Under the pieces are notes generated by a model. That model ran no database searches, was not told where the DNA came from, and was given only the letters and a program-made list of their open reading frames with translations. A stretch of 64,000 nt of DNA, taken from positions 13,167,180-13,231,179 of the forward strand of contig NC_081542.1 in the NCBI RefSeq assembly GCF_901000735.1, given 5' to 3'. A program made the translations under genes and the position numbers. Source of the stretch: Corylus avellana. Its lineage: Eukaryota; Streptophyta; Magnoliopsida; Fagales; Betulaceae. Of the stretch, positions 1-12,105 are shown piece after piece (position 1 is the stretch's first letter; each line of letters starts with the position of its first letter).

Positions 1-2432
1 TTGCTGAGCCTTAGTGATGATCTAAATGGTTGCATATCAATAATAGTGCATAGTGAAGAACATGTAACAAATAAGAACTTTATTCATGATATGCAAATTG
101 CTAGTCTTTGTCCATTACTATGAGAAATTGGTTGGGCCTACATAAGTTCTGTTGGGCCCCTTATCCCTTCTGCAGTTAAATGTGATAAATGCCATTTGCA
201 TATGCGTGTGTGCATAATAAGTTTAAGTGAAAATACTAACACACATTGATGTCATAGGCACCCAAGGGTGTCTCACACTCTCACTCCAACTTTGTTTATG
301 TCTTGGGCTACAATGTAATGTCTTCTGGTGAAGAACATGAGAAAGTGATCGTTGATTATGTTAACATGAGAAAGTGAAGGAAATCTGGTATCATGTGGGG
401 ATATTGTGTGAAGGCTTTGAAGAGCAGGTTATCGCCTTGTGTGAGCCATTATCAGAAGGATTTGGCCTCTAGTTCCAAATTGGGCAATAGAGAAAACAGA
501 GAACTAAAAAGATTATCGTGCTCTTTCAATTATGATTCAAAAGGTTGTAGCTCTAGTTGAGGTAGAGCTAAGTTGTTATCTTGGAATGTGAGAGGGTTGA
601 ATGAAGCTGACAAACGCCTTAGAGTTAGAAACTTACTCAGACAATGGAAGGCATGTATTATTTGTTTATAGGAATCTAAATTGGAGTTTATTTCCAATAG
701 TGTCATGCGTAGTTTGTGAGGATGTCATCATGTGGATTAGTGTTATTTATCTTCTAGAGGGGCCTTTGGTGAAATCTTGATTATGTGGGATAGGAGGGTG
801 GTGGAGAAAATTGAGTAGTGTAGGGGGGAGTTTATTGTGGCTTACTCTTTTAGAAATGTCAAAGATGGCTTCTCTTGGGCTTTCGTGGGTGTCTATGGGC
901 CAAATTCCGACTGTGATAGGAGGTATTTATGGGAGGAATTGGCTGGCTTGATTAGTTGGTGGAACTTGCCATGGTGCATTGGAGGAGACTTTAATGTCAC
1001 TTGTTTATCCTAACTAAAGATCAAGTGACATGTGTCTTTATCCAGCTATAGTGGATTTCTTAGACTTAATTTTTTTATCAAAGCCTCATGGATATTCTCC
1101 ATATAGGAGGGATTTTTACACGGTCAAATAATCGGGAACCCCCCTTTTAGTCTAGAATTGATAGATTTCTTGTATCTCTGGATTGGGAAGCACAATTTCC
1201 TAATCTGCCTTAGAAGAGATTGTCTAGACTTTGCTCAGACTATTTCCCCATTCTCCTTGATTGTGGAGGTATTCATGGCGGTCAAGTTCGAAAATATGTG
1301 GTTGAAGGCCAAAGGTTTTGTGGAAAGAGTGCAACAGTGGTGGACTTTCTATCATTTTCGAGGCTCTTTGAGTTTCTCTTTGGCTTGCAAACTTAAAGGC
1401 TTAAAAGTTGATTTAAGAGTCTGGAACAAACAGGTGTTTGGTAATGTGGTGAATTCGACACACGAAAAAAAAAAAAAAAAAACCCTCTTGGATGAATTGT
1501 GTTCTTGATGGTTTGGAGGAAGAGAGAGAGCCTCACGCAAGGAAGAGAATCTGAGGAAAGACAAAGTTATTGGGATTTGGAGAGGGCTACAAGATTGGAG
1601 AAAATAAGTTAAGAGGCAAAAATCGATGGCTCTACCATCAACGACTTGATGGAATTAGTTCTCCTATTCAAGTTAGCCACTCGATGGAAAAACTTCGTGC
1701 ATTTGATTCCATTGATGAGGAGGAGGCCATTTGGTTAGAGCGTCCGTTTGAGGAGAGTGAGGCTTTGGAAGTGGTAAAAGGCATGAATAGGGATAAGGTG
1801 TTGGTCCCTGATGGTTTTATTATGGCTTTCTTCCAAACTTGCTGGGATGTGATTAAAGAAGATGTTATGAGGGTGTTTCATGAGTTTCATGCTAGAAGCA
1901 AGTTTGAAAAAAGCCTCAATGCTACATTCATTGCTCTCATTCCGAAGAAACCCGAGGGTATTGATGTTAAAGATTTCCGATCCATTAGTCTAGTGACTGG
2001 TGTCTACAAGATAATTGCCAAAGTCATAGCCATTAGATTGAAAAAGGGTTATAGAAAGATTATACCAGAGCCCTTGAATGCATTTTATTAGAGGTAGGCA
2101 AATCCTGAACTTTGTTCTTATAGCAAATGAATGCTTGGATGGTAGAATCAGATTTGTTGAGCCAAGTGTTATTTACAAATTAGTTTTTGAAAAGGCATGC
2201 GAACATGTTAACTAGGAGTTCTTATTATACTAACAGAGGAGGTGTGGTTTTTGGGAGAATGGTGTAGTTGGATAAAGCATTGTTTTTCTTCGGTACACTT
2301 TTTTGTTTTGGTGAGACACCCCTGGTTTCTTTAATAGCTCTTGTGGTTTGAGACAAGGTGATCTTTTGTCTCCTTTGCTATTTGTAATTGTTATGAGGGC
2401 TTCGAGTAAAATGCCATCTTCTATTGTAGATG

Positions 2433-2532
2433 GGGGTTTTCTTTTTTTTTTTTTTTTTTTGATAAATAAAAGCTTCTAAAGCCACCTTAATACCCTCGTA
2501 CTGGGTCTCAAGCCCGCCTACCTGGCTCGGCT
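2433..2532 (-). mobile_element. antisense retroposon 3' fragment with poly(A)
   Basis: Inside the LINE reverse transcriptase, a run of about 20 T is followed by roughly 80 bases that do not belong to the LINE reading frame. The LINE frame resumes afterwards with ISHLLFADD. Read on the minus strand it is a short sequence ending ttatttatc and then poly(A), the form of a severely 5'-truncated LINE or SINE inserted antisense. No clean target-site duplication was found. Confidence 0.5.
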
Positions 2533-2978
2533 TTCTTTTAAGCGTTTCTGAGGAGTCTATGAACATTAGTACGCTTCATATTTCGCATCTTCTGTTTGCA
2601 GATGACACCTTGCTTTTTTGTGGAGGAAACCCAAAACGTGTACGCTCTCTGCGTGCCTTATTATTATGCTTTGAAGTTGTTCCAGGTTTGAGAGTTAACT
2701 TGACTAAGTCAAAATTGGCTCATGTGGGTAGTGTCAATAATGTTGATGGTGTGACCAATATTTTGGGATGCACGTGCCTATGAAATATTTTTGTCTTTCG
2801 TTGGGAGATCCTTTTAAGTCTAAGTCTATTGGGGATGGTGTTATTGAGAAGATTGAGTGTCATTTGGCCGGGTCGAAGAGGATATACTTGTTTAAGGGTG
2901 GAAGGATTACCTTAATAAAGAGTACCATGTCCAATTTGCATCTTTTCCCCATTCCTGCTAGTGTTGCAAATCTCATTT

Positions 2979-3246
2979 AAAAGTTACAACAAGAAGACGG
3001 GGTGCTTCTAAACCTAAGGGAAAGAGGGAGCTTAAAAATTTGGAATGCTCCATTAATTTTGATGTTAGAAGCAATGGCTCTAGTCAGGGTAAAGGTAAGA
3101 CTAGAGCCTGTTCTGTGGGTTTAAGGCTTTTTTTAATTTTTTTCTTTTTCAGCGTTCTCTTGTATAGTTCATGTGCACTAAGGTTGCACACCTTTGTGCT
3201 TTTGATATGCAACATTACTTATTAAAAAAAAAAAGTTACAACAAGA
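2979..3246 (+). mobile_element. 5'-truncated LINE insertion with 16-bp TSD
   Basis: A 236-base insert (2995-3230) ends in poly(A) and is flanked by perfect 16-base repeats, aaaagttacaacaaga, at 2979-2994 and 3231-3246. Removing it restores the host LINE reading KLQQDFLWGWLGDEFKF. The insert reads RRGASKPKGKRELKNLECS and then a 3' untranslated tail, which looks like the last piece of another LINE's ORF. The duplication and the tail show target-primed reverse transcription into an already resident LINE. Confidence 0.85.
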
Positions 3247-4405
3247 TTTCTTATGGGGTTGGCTAGGTGATGAGTTCAAATTTCGCCTGGTAAGCTGGTT
3301 CAAGGTTTGCTCTCTGATTGATGAGGGAGGATTGGGGTCTTAAACTTGCTTCTATTCAATCGTGCTCTTTTGGAGAAATGGATTTAGCTCTATGTGCATG
3401 AAAGAGATTCCTTGTGGAAAGTCGTAGTGGATGCCAAATATGGCAGCTCGTGGGATGGTTGGTATTCTAATGAGGTTCATGGGTTGTATGGGGTAAGTTT
3501 GTGGAAAAATATTAGGAGTGGCTGGAGGAGTTTTTTAGGCATACCTGATTTGAGATGGGAGATGGCTCCAAAATTATATTCTAGCATGACAAATAGTGTG
3601 GGGATTAGGTCCTTAAGGTTATTTTCTTGGATTTGTTTTGTATTTCTTGTGTAAAGGATTATTCCATGATAGATTACTTGGAGTTAACCAATGATACTGA
3701 TCAGTGAAATGTAAGCTTTATTAGAGATGCTCACAATTGGGAGGTTGATGCATTTGCTTCATTTTTAAACTTATTGTATTCCTTTAGGTTGAGGCAAGTA
3801 GGTGAAGACAAGCTTTGTTGGAATCCCTCCAAGAGAGGGATGTTTGATGTTAGATCTTTCTATAATGTCCTTGTATCTCATGATAGCACCCCCTTCCCTT
3901 GGAATAATATTTGGAGGAATACAACCTCCTTGAGAGCGGCTTATTTTGCTTGGACAGCCACCCTAGGCCCCCTTGAGAGATGAATGATGAAGATAGGGTT
4001 CGAACTTATGACCTCTACTTTGATACCATATTAAATCACCACATATTCCAAAATGTTAAGTTGATAAGAAGAGATGAATTTATTAAAGCTTAAGCTCATT
4101 TAGTTTATATTCTGACATTTGTGAGCTGTTCTAACAATCTTGAAAATCTTCAAACCCAATTCTTAGGATGGCAGCATCTTGAATTTAATAAATGAACCAG
4201 AAAACATGTGAAGTGTCCCCTTGTCTTCCAAGGGTGTTGAGAACTTGAGATATAGGCTTTTCAATGTGCTTCCACATGCACCTTCTTCTAGGGATGACTT
4301 GTTTGATTATTAATGTGATTTGTATGTTCGGTTATGTTATTCATTAAAAAAAAAGTGCGCTCGGATATGTTCCTTCATGATGAATGCTGCATTCTCACTT
4401 TTCAG

Positions 4406-7400
4406 CACAATTTTTGGATGCTGGGTGTATATTACCTTTGGTTGTCACAATTTCTGGAAGAGTTGGTTCTGAAACCCCAATCAGCTGTGAGTTCAGTGGT
4501 TTACGGGGTGTAATTGTAGAGGAAACGGTAAACATTTATTGATTCAAAGAGCACAATGACTTTTGTTTTTTTCATAAGAAAACTACATAAGTTTTTGTCT
4601 TTTAGTTGTTTGTAATCTGTATGTAACATTGTATTCATATCTATCTCAGGCAGAACAACATTTTTTGAAGCACAATGATGCTGGCTCATGGATACAGGAT
4701 TCTGCTTTGATGCTATCCATGAGTAAAGAGGTTCCATGGTATCTGGTAACTCTCTCCCCTGAAACTATTGCTAAACCAAAGTCTATAGCATTAATTGACA
4801 TCTTTTGTTAAAGAAAGTTGACCTTCATATACAGTCTAAGGCTTGACTCATAGGATTTCTCGGTGGCTCCTTGGTTCATATGTAATAGGATGATGGAACT
4901 GGCCGTGTATATGTCGTGGGAGCTCGAAGTGCATCGGGTTTTGTATTACCGGTTGGAAGTGAGGTGTTTGAAGAGTCAGGAAGATCCCTTGTTCGTGGAA
5001 CATTAGACTATCTTCAAGGCCTAAAGGTATGCCATTTTTTGTTAATTTATCCCTTTATAGTCAAGCGAATGAATTTTTGGGTCAATTAATGTTGTGCCAT
5101 TTACATTGTTAGATGCTTGGAGTCAAGCGAATTGAACGAGTTCTTCCCACTGGTACTTCCTTGACTGTTGTTGGTGAGGTATGACTACTATGATAATTAA
5201 ATTCTAAATTCTTTTGCCTCCAATGGAAGGATATAAACAGTATCAACTTAGGGTTCAGTGTTATACTGCAATGAGGAACAATTAAGAGGATATCGTTATG
5301 TAAATGAATAATGAAATAATTAGTATTTAGATGATATTTTATCATTGCAATGTCATGCGATTACCACAAACGCAGCATTTTGAGTATTATATGAAAGCAT
5401 TACTTAAAAACTGGATGACTTGAATCAGTCTAATTCCGATTTTTTTTTTTTTTTTTTTGAGCTTTCGTCTATCATAAAATTGTTATTATTTATTTCTTTT
5501 AAGTTTTGCTTCCACTTCAGATCAATTTGCTTCAATTCGGTGGCTCTTTTATAAGCTGCTCAGTCTCTGTCAACATGTGGCCACAGAGTAATGCATATTA
5601 ATAGGTTGGGGGAAAAGAAGGAAAAAAGAGAAAGGGCTGGGGGTAATGACATTCAAAGGCCGTATGGGTGAAGAAAATTTAACATGTTGGAACAATTCAG
5701 GGCTGGGGGTAAAAAAAGATCCATGCATGCTCTACTCCTTGATAAATCAACCATTTATTTGGTAAACTTGGGTCTTTCATTCCCTTCGGTGCCTTCACTA
5801 TGAATTATTCTGTGATAATATTATCAGAAAAACATCTAGCTCAATATGTTTCTCATGAATCTGATCCTTTAGAAAAAACTAAAAAAATTATGAATTTAAT
5901 ATATTAGAGCAAAATGTTTAAACTAAATGGAGAGCAGACCTACATGATGCATAAATACTTGTAAAAAGAAAAAGACATAAATCATAGAAATTTTATCCAT
6001 CTTGTGGTCATGGATGATGGACCTTGATGGATTTTGATTTGATGTTGCTTTATTCATTTATTTATTGTTTAAATCTTGTGATCAGGCTGTCAAAGATGAT
6101 GTTGGAACAGTTCGGATTCAACGACCCCATAAAGGACCATTCTATGTTTCTCCCAAAGCTATTGATCAGCTCATAGCAAATCTTGGGAAGTGGGCGAGGT
6201 TGGTTTGTGTGTATATATCTGCATGTTTTTTTTTTTTTAATTTTTAATTTTTAAATATGATTAACAGAGATGTGTTTAACAGATGGTATAAGTACGCATC
6301 TATGGGTTTGACAGTGTTTGGTGTTTATCTCATTGCTAAGCGTACTTTCCAATATATTATGGAAAGAAGGCGACGTTTGGAGTTGCAGAAAAGGTATTTT
6401 GTGCTGGTGTTTTATCATTGCTATTTGGAAACTCAAAACAAGTTGAAGTAACTGATCTTCTTTGTGTACTTAAGAAATCGCCTCTTTTTGATAAAATTAT
6501 GATTATGTATATTTGAAAGAAATAAAAATGATTGATCTGTGATGAAGTTAAAATTCTGAACATTCAGGGTTCTGGCTGCCGCTGCCAAGAGATCAGGGCA
6601 AGATAATCAAGGTAAAGCGTTGAGGGTCTTAATTATGTAACTTCCACAGATTCTATTTCAATATGGTACTGAATATTCCAACTAATTTTTCAGATTTAAA
6701 TGAAAAGGCTGACAACGAAACAGATGGTGCCAAAAGAGTAATGCCAGATATATGTGTCATATGTCTTGAGCAGGAGTACAATGCCGTTTTTGTCCCGTAA
6801 GAAAAGTAGCTGTATTTTCCTTGTTTTAGGCAAATGTTAATTATTTAGATGCCAATCTGTCTATGAGGTGGTGCAGTTTATATATTTCTTTCCAACCCAT
6901 GTATAGATGGATGCCATGCAAACTTTTTCAATATGTAGAGCTGGACATCTAGCGCCCCGGCCGCCCCCCCCCCCCGCGCCCCACTTCATTCTTTCTTTTA
7001 ACTTTCGGTAGTAATATTTGACTCAATAGGATATCTTCATTTATTTAAAGACAACAAGTTACTTTATATAACAAAAGAAAAAATTACTTGATTTATTTTG
7101 AGAAAAAGCATGGTTGCCAAGAATTCAAAAGGCAATGGGTTCCGGATGAAGCTGAATTGAGAAAAGGGTTCATGTTTGCTTAACCCTAGTCCTTGGGAGC
7201 AACAGTTTGAGTTTGAGTTGTATGTAAATAGTAGTTACTCAGTACTCAACTAGCCTAACATGTAGGGCAAATCATGTGAAACTGTTGTCTGAAAATAGAT
7301 CAACTGAGTGTCTCCTCTGAGTGTGGTGTCTAGTGACCAACAGGTCAACAGGTTCTTATTTGAGACTACCAAATCCACATTTAGCTTTGTTCTTTCAAGA

Positions 7401-7857
7401 GTACTTATGTTCCCACTTTATTTAGTTGTTCCTTCAAGTTCAAGATGGTGCCTACATGCCTTTTATGGAGAGAAAGAAATGACCGTAAGAGGACTTTGGA
7501 GGAGATTACATCTTTTTTAAAAACAAAATTTGTATCTTTAGACAATTGCTTATGTTTCTCCTGTCCATTAGTAGTAGTGATTTACTTCTTTTTTTTTGCT
7601 CCATCTAACTAGGTGCTTCCTCTTGTATACTTCTTATGTACTTAGGGGCGTTTTACACTTTTAATGACATTTTCAATTACTTATCAAAATTTAGTTGTTG
7701 CTTGACAATTCAAAAATGAGATTGAACAAATGACGTTGTGGTTATGATTTTCAGGTGTGGTCATATGTGCTGTTGTATAACATGCTCTTCGCACTTGACC
7801 AACTGTCCTCTTTGCCGGCGACGAATCGAGCAGGTAGTGAAGACATTCCGCCATTGA
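4406..7857 (+). CDS. SP1: SP1-type chloroplast outer-envelope RING E3 ligase (5' partial)
   Basis: Exons: 4406-4527, 4650-4745, 4889-5026, 5113-5178, 6086-6198, 6283-6393, 6568-6611, 6694-6796, 7755-7857. All introns are GT-AG and the frame is open throughout, giving 297 residues. The Arabidopsis protein, as I recall it, has 343, so about 45 N-terminal residues with the first membrane segment lie upstream. The order is a GIDE/BAM intermembrane domain (GRVGSETPI, GLRGVIVEET, AEQHFLKHND, RGTLDYLQGLKMLGVKRIER), a second membrane helix near visible residues 180-205 (YKYASMGLTVFGVYLIAK), and a C-terminal C3HC4 RING. Its ligands are C250, C253, C265, H267, C271, C274, C281 and C284, with the tail VKTFRH. 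Known role of the family: SP1 ubiquitinates TOC import components and remodels plastid protein import; animal MUL1/MULAN is the relative. Intron 8 holds a LINE fragment. The paralogue SPL1 is the main alternative, but the close match favours SP1. Confidence 0.92.
7380..7690 (+). mobile_element. 5'-truncated LINE fragment in SP1 intron 8
   Basis: One frame reads WRERNDRKRTLEEITSFLK (about 7460-7525), the usual C-terminal stretch of plant L1-type ORF2. After it comes a tail resembling plant LINE 3' ends, with short T-rich runs and an end near ttacttatcaaaa. It lies in the same orientation as the gene and just before exon 9. Boundaries are approximate. Confidence 0.6.
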
Positions 7858-8530
7858 TGTTCTGCATCTATAAGTTAACCAATTATACCAGATGATCAGA
7901 CCTGGAGGATTGTACTTCACCTTTGGGAATGTCAAAGGCCTAAAATGTTCTTCATCGGGACAATTTATCTTCACTAGATGGGGTAAAAGCTGCATTCAGC
8001 CTTCACTACAGCTTTTTCTGTTAGCGAGTTTGAAACCTACTTGTGTTTGGAGAAATATTCCCAACATGATTACATTGTAATTTAGTGATTGATGAGTGTC
8101 TTGTTGGGATCTTCTGAATTGTAAATGATCTACAGCCAGACAACCCTGTAAATCAATGTTGCCCAAGTATGGATAAATTTCTATCAATTAAGAGATGCTG
8201 TGTAGTTCATATGTTCGATTATTACCCTCTGGTTATGACTATAACACGATATTTTAGAGAAAATTCCATACTTTATGATCCTAGGACACAGGGTAAAATG
8301 TAATTTCCGGTTTTATTTTATTTTATTTTTTGCTGACTTGTCTATATTGCATGCAATACGGGTATCTCATTTGCACCGATCGCCCTCCTATCTTTATATA
8401 CTTTTCCAATGGCGGTTTTGCACTTGGAATCATTGTTATTACTTTTGGGAAGTGGGGTGTGAAGACAAGCAAGACAAGTGATCGACTTCAAAAGGAAAAG
8501 AAAATTTGGTGCTGTGATTAAATTGGGAAA

Positions 8531-8797
8531 CAACTGGAACCTATAAGAAGATTCGTAATATATGCTGCATCACCTTCTAGATTTCACATTGTAATCATGG
8601 AACTTCTACTTGGGTTGCTAGTTTTGGTACTAAGCAACATATATAGGAAGCATACTACTACAACTGGAAACTATAAGAAGATTCGTAATATATGCTGCAT
8701 CACCTTCTAGATTTCACATTGTAATCATGGAACGTCTACTTGGGTTTGCTAGTTTTGGTATTAAGCCACAACATATAGGAAGCATATTACTGCAACC
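8531..8797 (+). repeat. 130-bp tandem duplication
   Basis: Two head-to-tail copies (8531-8660 and 8661-8797) start with caactggaa and share ctataagaagattcgtaata and the following bases, with few substitutions and small indels. They lie about 670 bases past the SP1 stop, probably beyond its transcript. Confidence 0.9.
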
Positions 8798-9026
8798 TAT
8801 AAATTCTATTTTCCGTAATTTCAAGTTCAAGTACCTTTATTCATTTTTCTCGAACTATACAGGGGAAAAAAAGATTACGAATGAGTCTTTTCCACTCTTC
8901 ATCTGAATGGAATAAAGAATAAGAGACCAATTGAAAATACTTTCAAGTATAAGGTAGGAAGCGGCCCACTTAGCTAAATAATCTGCTCTAAAATTAGTAC
9001 TACGAGAAATAACTGTACACTACTTA

Positions 9027-9305
9027 GGATGTGCTTGGCATTGAGATTTCATAGATAAGAAGCGCGATTTTAAATCAAATCACAGAAAATTAATTATTTG
9101 AGAATGTGTTTTTTTAAAAAATTGTGATCTGAAAATGCATTCAAATTACAGGTAATGACGTATTTTTTGAAAACGCACAATTTTAAAGGCTACATTGCAA
9201 TTTTAATGGTCAAACCGCGATCTTGCTAAACATTTAACTGTGTTTTTAAAAATCACATTTTCAAATTGCACTTTTTAAAATTGCAAACTCAAACGAACGC
9301 TATGT

Positions 9306-9330
<25 letters not shown>
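9027..9330. repeat. MITE-like AT-rich element plus (GA)n microsatellite
   Basis: Positions 9027-9300 have degenerate inverted symmetry (ggatgtgcttggcattgag near the left end, complementary-like caaacgaacgc at the right), as in common small plant foldback elements. It abuts a GA dinucleotide run at about 9305-9330. No target duplication could be defined. Confidence 0.4.
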
Positions 9331-9337
<7 letters not shown>

Positions 9338-9947
9338 GTTGACAAGAAGTCCAATTTGATTCTTTTAAGCTTTGAAAAAAAATGATTTGTGGAATCACGA
9401 TTTTTACGTGGTAGCATCACCAAAATAGAAAATCATTCTAGCTGAGGAAAAAATGGTTTGTTTTATACGTGAAACTTCAAACATTCGTGGAATCAAATAC
9501 CACCCAGATGCCAAACATTTTCACTTCTTTCATAAACCAGTCTGTCCTTGTATAAAAGAGCCAGAGTTTTGTCGAATCACGTAATATCTTGTGCTATATT
9601 AGTTGTATTTATTATATTCTAGTTTTTTCATTTTGTTGAAAAATGAGGCTATAAAAAGTTGGAATATGATCCCAAAACCAAAACATCTAATCACTTTGGA
9701 AAAAAAAGTATGAAGACAGCTCTCCCTTTATTAAGAATCTTAGCTCAACTTCACATTGAAACCTGCAAATGAACATATTTTAAATTTTTAATGGCACCCA
9801 TCGGTCCCATCTTGATCTTACTATATTATTTATCCACTATCCACTCTCTTCATCACACAAAATAAATAGAGGCTTCCCCAGCCCTAACAAATCACTTCTG
9901 CCAGCCAACAACCCTAAACTTGTTGATTTCTTCCCACATAAACATCC

Positions 9948-10625
9948 ATGGAAAATGATCAAGACACCCCAAAATCTTCTGGGGTGTGTGAGAAAATCCT
10001 CCATGCATTTTCTGTCCATCCTGCTCGCACAAAAATTCGCCAACAAGATCCCACACCTGCCTCTCATGCTTCAAATCCTTCACTGCCACAGCATAATCAT
10101 GTGAGAAAGCCTGTTGATATCCATATGAAAGCAGCTGCTCCTGAGCATCCCAATTCTGCAGAAGCAGACAAGATTCCCATCAAGTTTGACCACTCAAGCC
10201 TGCAGCATTCTGCAAATGAGAAGGGAAAAGGGAAGTCAGCATCAGCAGCAGCACCACCACATTTGCCCATTCAGAGCAGCAATAGTACCCCATTGAAAAA
10301 AGTTGCTTCAGGGCTGCAGGAGAAACCAAAGCCGAAGAGGCAAATGGCTGCTGCAGAAGTTGAGGAGAAACATCATGTTCAGAACCATGACATCAATAAT
10401 ACATTCTCTGATTACATCAAACGTGCCAAGCTGAAGATCAGAACCGTGTCAAATGTTGGCGGTGGGAAGAATCATGCCCCTCTACAAGATGATGCTCATG
10501 ATCATACAAAGAAAAAGGATACTGCAAAGGATCATTTTTCAGAATACATCCATCGTGCCAAGATGAAGCTCAGAACTACTTCAAGTATTGGCCATGGAAA
10601 GATTGTGTCCTTCAAACGAGAGTAG
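9948..10625 (+). CDS. unrecognised intronless protein, duplicated FS-x-YI-x-RAK motif
   Basis: A 225-residue open frame with plant coding character and no introns. I do not recognise a named family. The protein is hydrophilic and rich in H, K, A and P. It has a short N-terminal amphipathic stretch (GVCEKILHAF, residues 12-21), a DKIPIKF motif at 74-80, and two copies of one motif: FSDYIKRAKLKIRT from 153 and FSEYIHRAKMKLRT from 197, 44 residues apart, each followed by a Ser/Gly-rich turn ending GK. There is no signal peptide or membrane segment. The first in-frame ATG is used; an aataaatag TATA-like box lies about 85 bases upstream (9861-9869). Basic residues in each repeat alternate with hydrophobic ones, suggesting amphipathic helices that could bind a membrane, a protein or nucleic acid; this is inference only. 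The coding assignment rests on length and internal protein-level repetition. Confidence 0.7.
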   Translation: MENDQDTPKSSGVCEKILHAFSVHPARTKIRQQDPTPASHASNPSLPQHNHVRKPVDIHMKAAAPEHPNSAEADKIPIKFDHSSLQHSANEKGKGKSASAAAPPHLPIQSSNSTPLKKVASGLQEKPKPKRQMAAAEVEEKHHVQNHDINNTFSDYIKRAKLKIRTVSNVGGGKNHAPLQDDAHDHTKKKDTAKDHFSEYIHRAKMKLRTTSSIGHGKIVSFKRE

Positions 10626-10639
10626 AAGGCTTCAAAGAA

Positions 10640-12030
10640 ACAGGGGAGCAATATCTGCAATAACTTTTGAAATGTCTTGGTGAATAATCTTGGTCTTGGC
10701 CGTTTTTCCTGTTTGTGTTAAATAATTTGGTTTGGTTTTCCCTGTTTGTTATGCCTCATTTGATTATACTAAATCCTTGTAACTTTGTTCCATACTAAAT
10801 ATTATCAATGAGGCCATTCCATGGTTTTGTGTATTTCTGTCTTTTCTTGATAATGTCAACATGGAAATCTACGTATAAAAGTGAGCTGATAAAAGAAACA
10901 ATTGATTAAGATCTCTTTTGGAAGTTCCCATCAGGAAAGTTCCTCAATATCAGTTGTCAAAAGTTCTGAAATAACATTAGTGGCAAAAAGGGGATGGGTC
11001 AGCTATTCGGTGCGAAGGGACCACGATGAGGAGGTAGCGGGATAAGAGCTTGACGGTGGTGGGGAATTGGCGGAGGAGTGGAAGAAGAGACGACGGTGGG
11101 CAAAATGTTGAGACAAGTGTGCTTAGAATGAGATCTAAAATTTTTAGATGACGTGTTCGTTTTTAAATAATCGGTCCAAATTTTCAAACAATACTCTTAA
11201 GTATTGCATGGGATCTCCATCCGACAAATTGGGATTTATAGAGACCTAAAAGTTAATAAAATGAGTTAATTATTATCAAACGTTTACGATTGATGTTGGG
11301 AGGTTTAGATTCCTCAAACTATCCTAAAGTAAACCTAGAATTTCTTAAATTATCCTATCAAAAATCTATTTTCTTATTAATTTTTAATTACATTGGCACC
11401 CCTCCTTGAATTATCCTACCCCCATTTGGCCAAGAGGGTAAGATTTTTTTTGAAATTTTTTTATTTTTATTACGAGTATTTTTGTCATTTTAGATACGTT
11501 GCAAATTTCCTTAGCCCGACTTAATTACACTACTACGTACTCTTGAGGTCTACCCTTTTGGGCTGTTTCTGCGCATATGGGTTTCAAAATCTTAGGCTTT
11601 TTAGCTCTAAGCCAGTCCAGCCTGCTACTATCTTTTAAAAAAAACTTGAGGATTTAATTAGGATGCCAAAACATAGAATTAGAGGACATGAAATTATATT
11701 TTAGGGTTAAATGCATTTTCAGTACTTATGCTTTGAGCCAGAATCAAGTAGCCACATCGATTTTTCAAAAATATCACAAATGGTACCTATAGTAAGCAAA
11801 TAAACTCACTTGGTACTTCCGTCATAATTCTGTTAGTTTTTTTTACGGAGCTTCACGCCATCCTTACACGTTGACTGGTACATGTGGTTTCAAGGCGACA
11901 CATGGCGTGATACCTATGTTTTTGGGTGCCACACCAGATTAAAAAATATTTAAAATAATATGTAAAAAAAAAACCCAAAAACCTGAAATCACCAATTAAC
12001 AAACTTATATATAGTATTTTTTAATAAATA
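10640..12030. other. gene-free AT-rich interval
   Basis: After a likely 3' UTR of the preceding gene there is no supportable ORF. About 11700-11950 resembles a common plant repeat (ttagggttaaatgca at its left edge, then tggtacct blocks), probably a degraded MITE. Confidence 0.4.
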
Positions 12031-12039
12031 TATTCTGAG

Positions 12040-12105
12040 GAGTTGCGGGGTGGCTGGCCACCCCATTTTGGCCATAGGGGTTGACCGGCCACCCCCATTT
12101 TATAG
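12040..12105. repeat. GC-rich palindromic block, family member 1
   Basis: A short self-complementary stretch built on ggggtggctggccacccc sits in AT-rich DNA. It shares the GGGGTGGCC core with the larger foldback at 12392-12591 and the block at 13545-13655. Confidence 0.55.

Larger units (their letters stand above)
555..3990 (+). mobile_element. decayed L1-type LINE
   Basis: This is a broken non-LTR retrotransposon whose pieces stay in order. The endonuclease part (about 570-1020) reads LSWNVRGLN, then ESK, VYGPN and GGDFN, interrupted by stops. The reverse transcriptase follows at about 1730-2090 (IPKKPEGIDVKDFRSISL) and 2345-2400 ([13 protein letters not shown]). Its catalytic block is HLLFADDTLLF near 2583-2620, then LRVNLTKSKL. 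A C-terminal zinc-binding-type region follows at about 3774-3980 (LCWNPSKRGMFDVRSFY). Frameshifts and stops exclude activity. It lies in the same orientation as SP1, inside intron 1, and carries at least two later insertions (2435-2530 and 2995-3230). The outer boundaries are approximate; I could not find the element's own target-site duplication. Confidence 0.85.
1..4405 (+). other. intron 1 of SP1 (partial)
   Basis: The first SP1 exon visible in the window starts at 4406 behind a pyrimidine-rich acceptor ending ttttcag, and its frame continues a codon begun upstream. I found no exon encoding the usual SP1 N-terminus (it begins MIPWGG in Arabidopsis), so everything from the left edge to 4405 should lie in the first intron. 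Positions 1-540 show nothing recognisable. About 555-3990 is a LINE. About 3990-4350 is AT-rich, with a stretch (gggttcgaacttatgacc) of a kind common in plant repeats. Confidence 0.7.

Noticed and set aside
3996..4013. gggttcgaacttatgacc read as a tRNA B box
   Set aside because: No A box or cloverleaf around it; the phrase is frequent in plant transposon-derived repeats.
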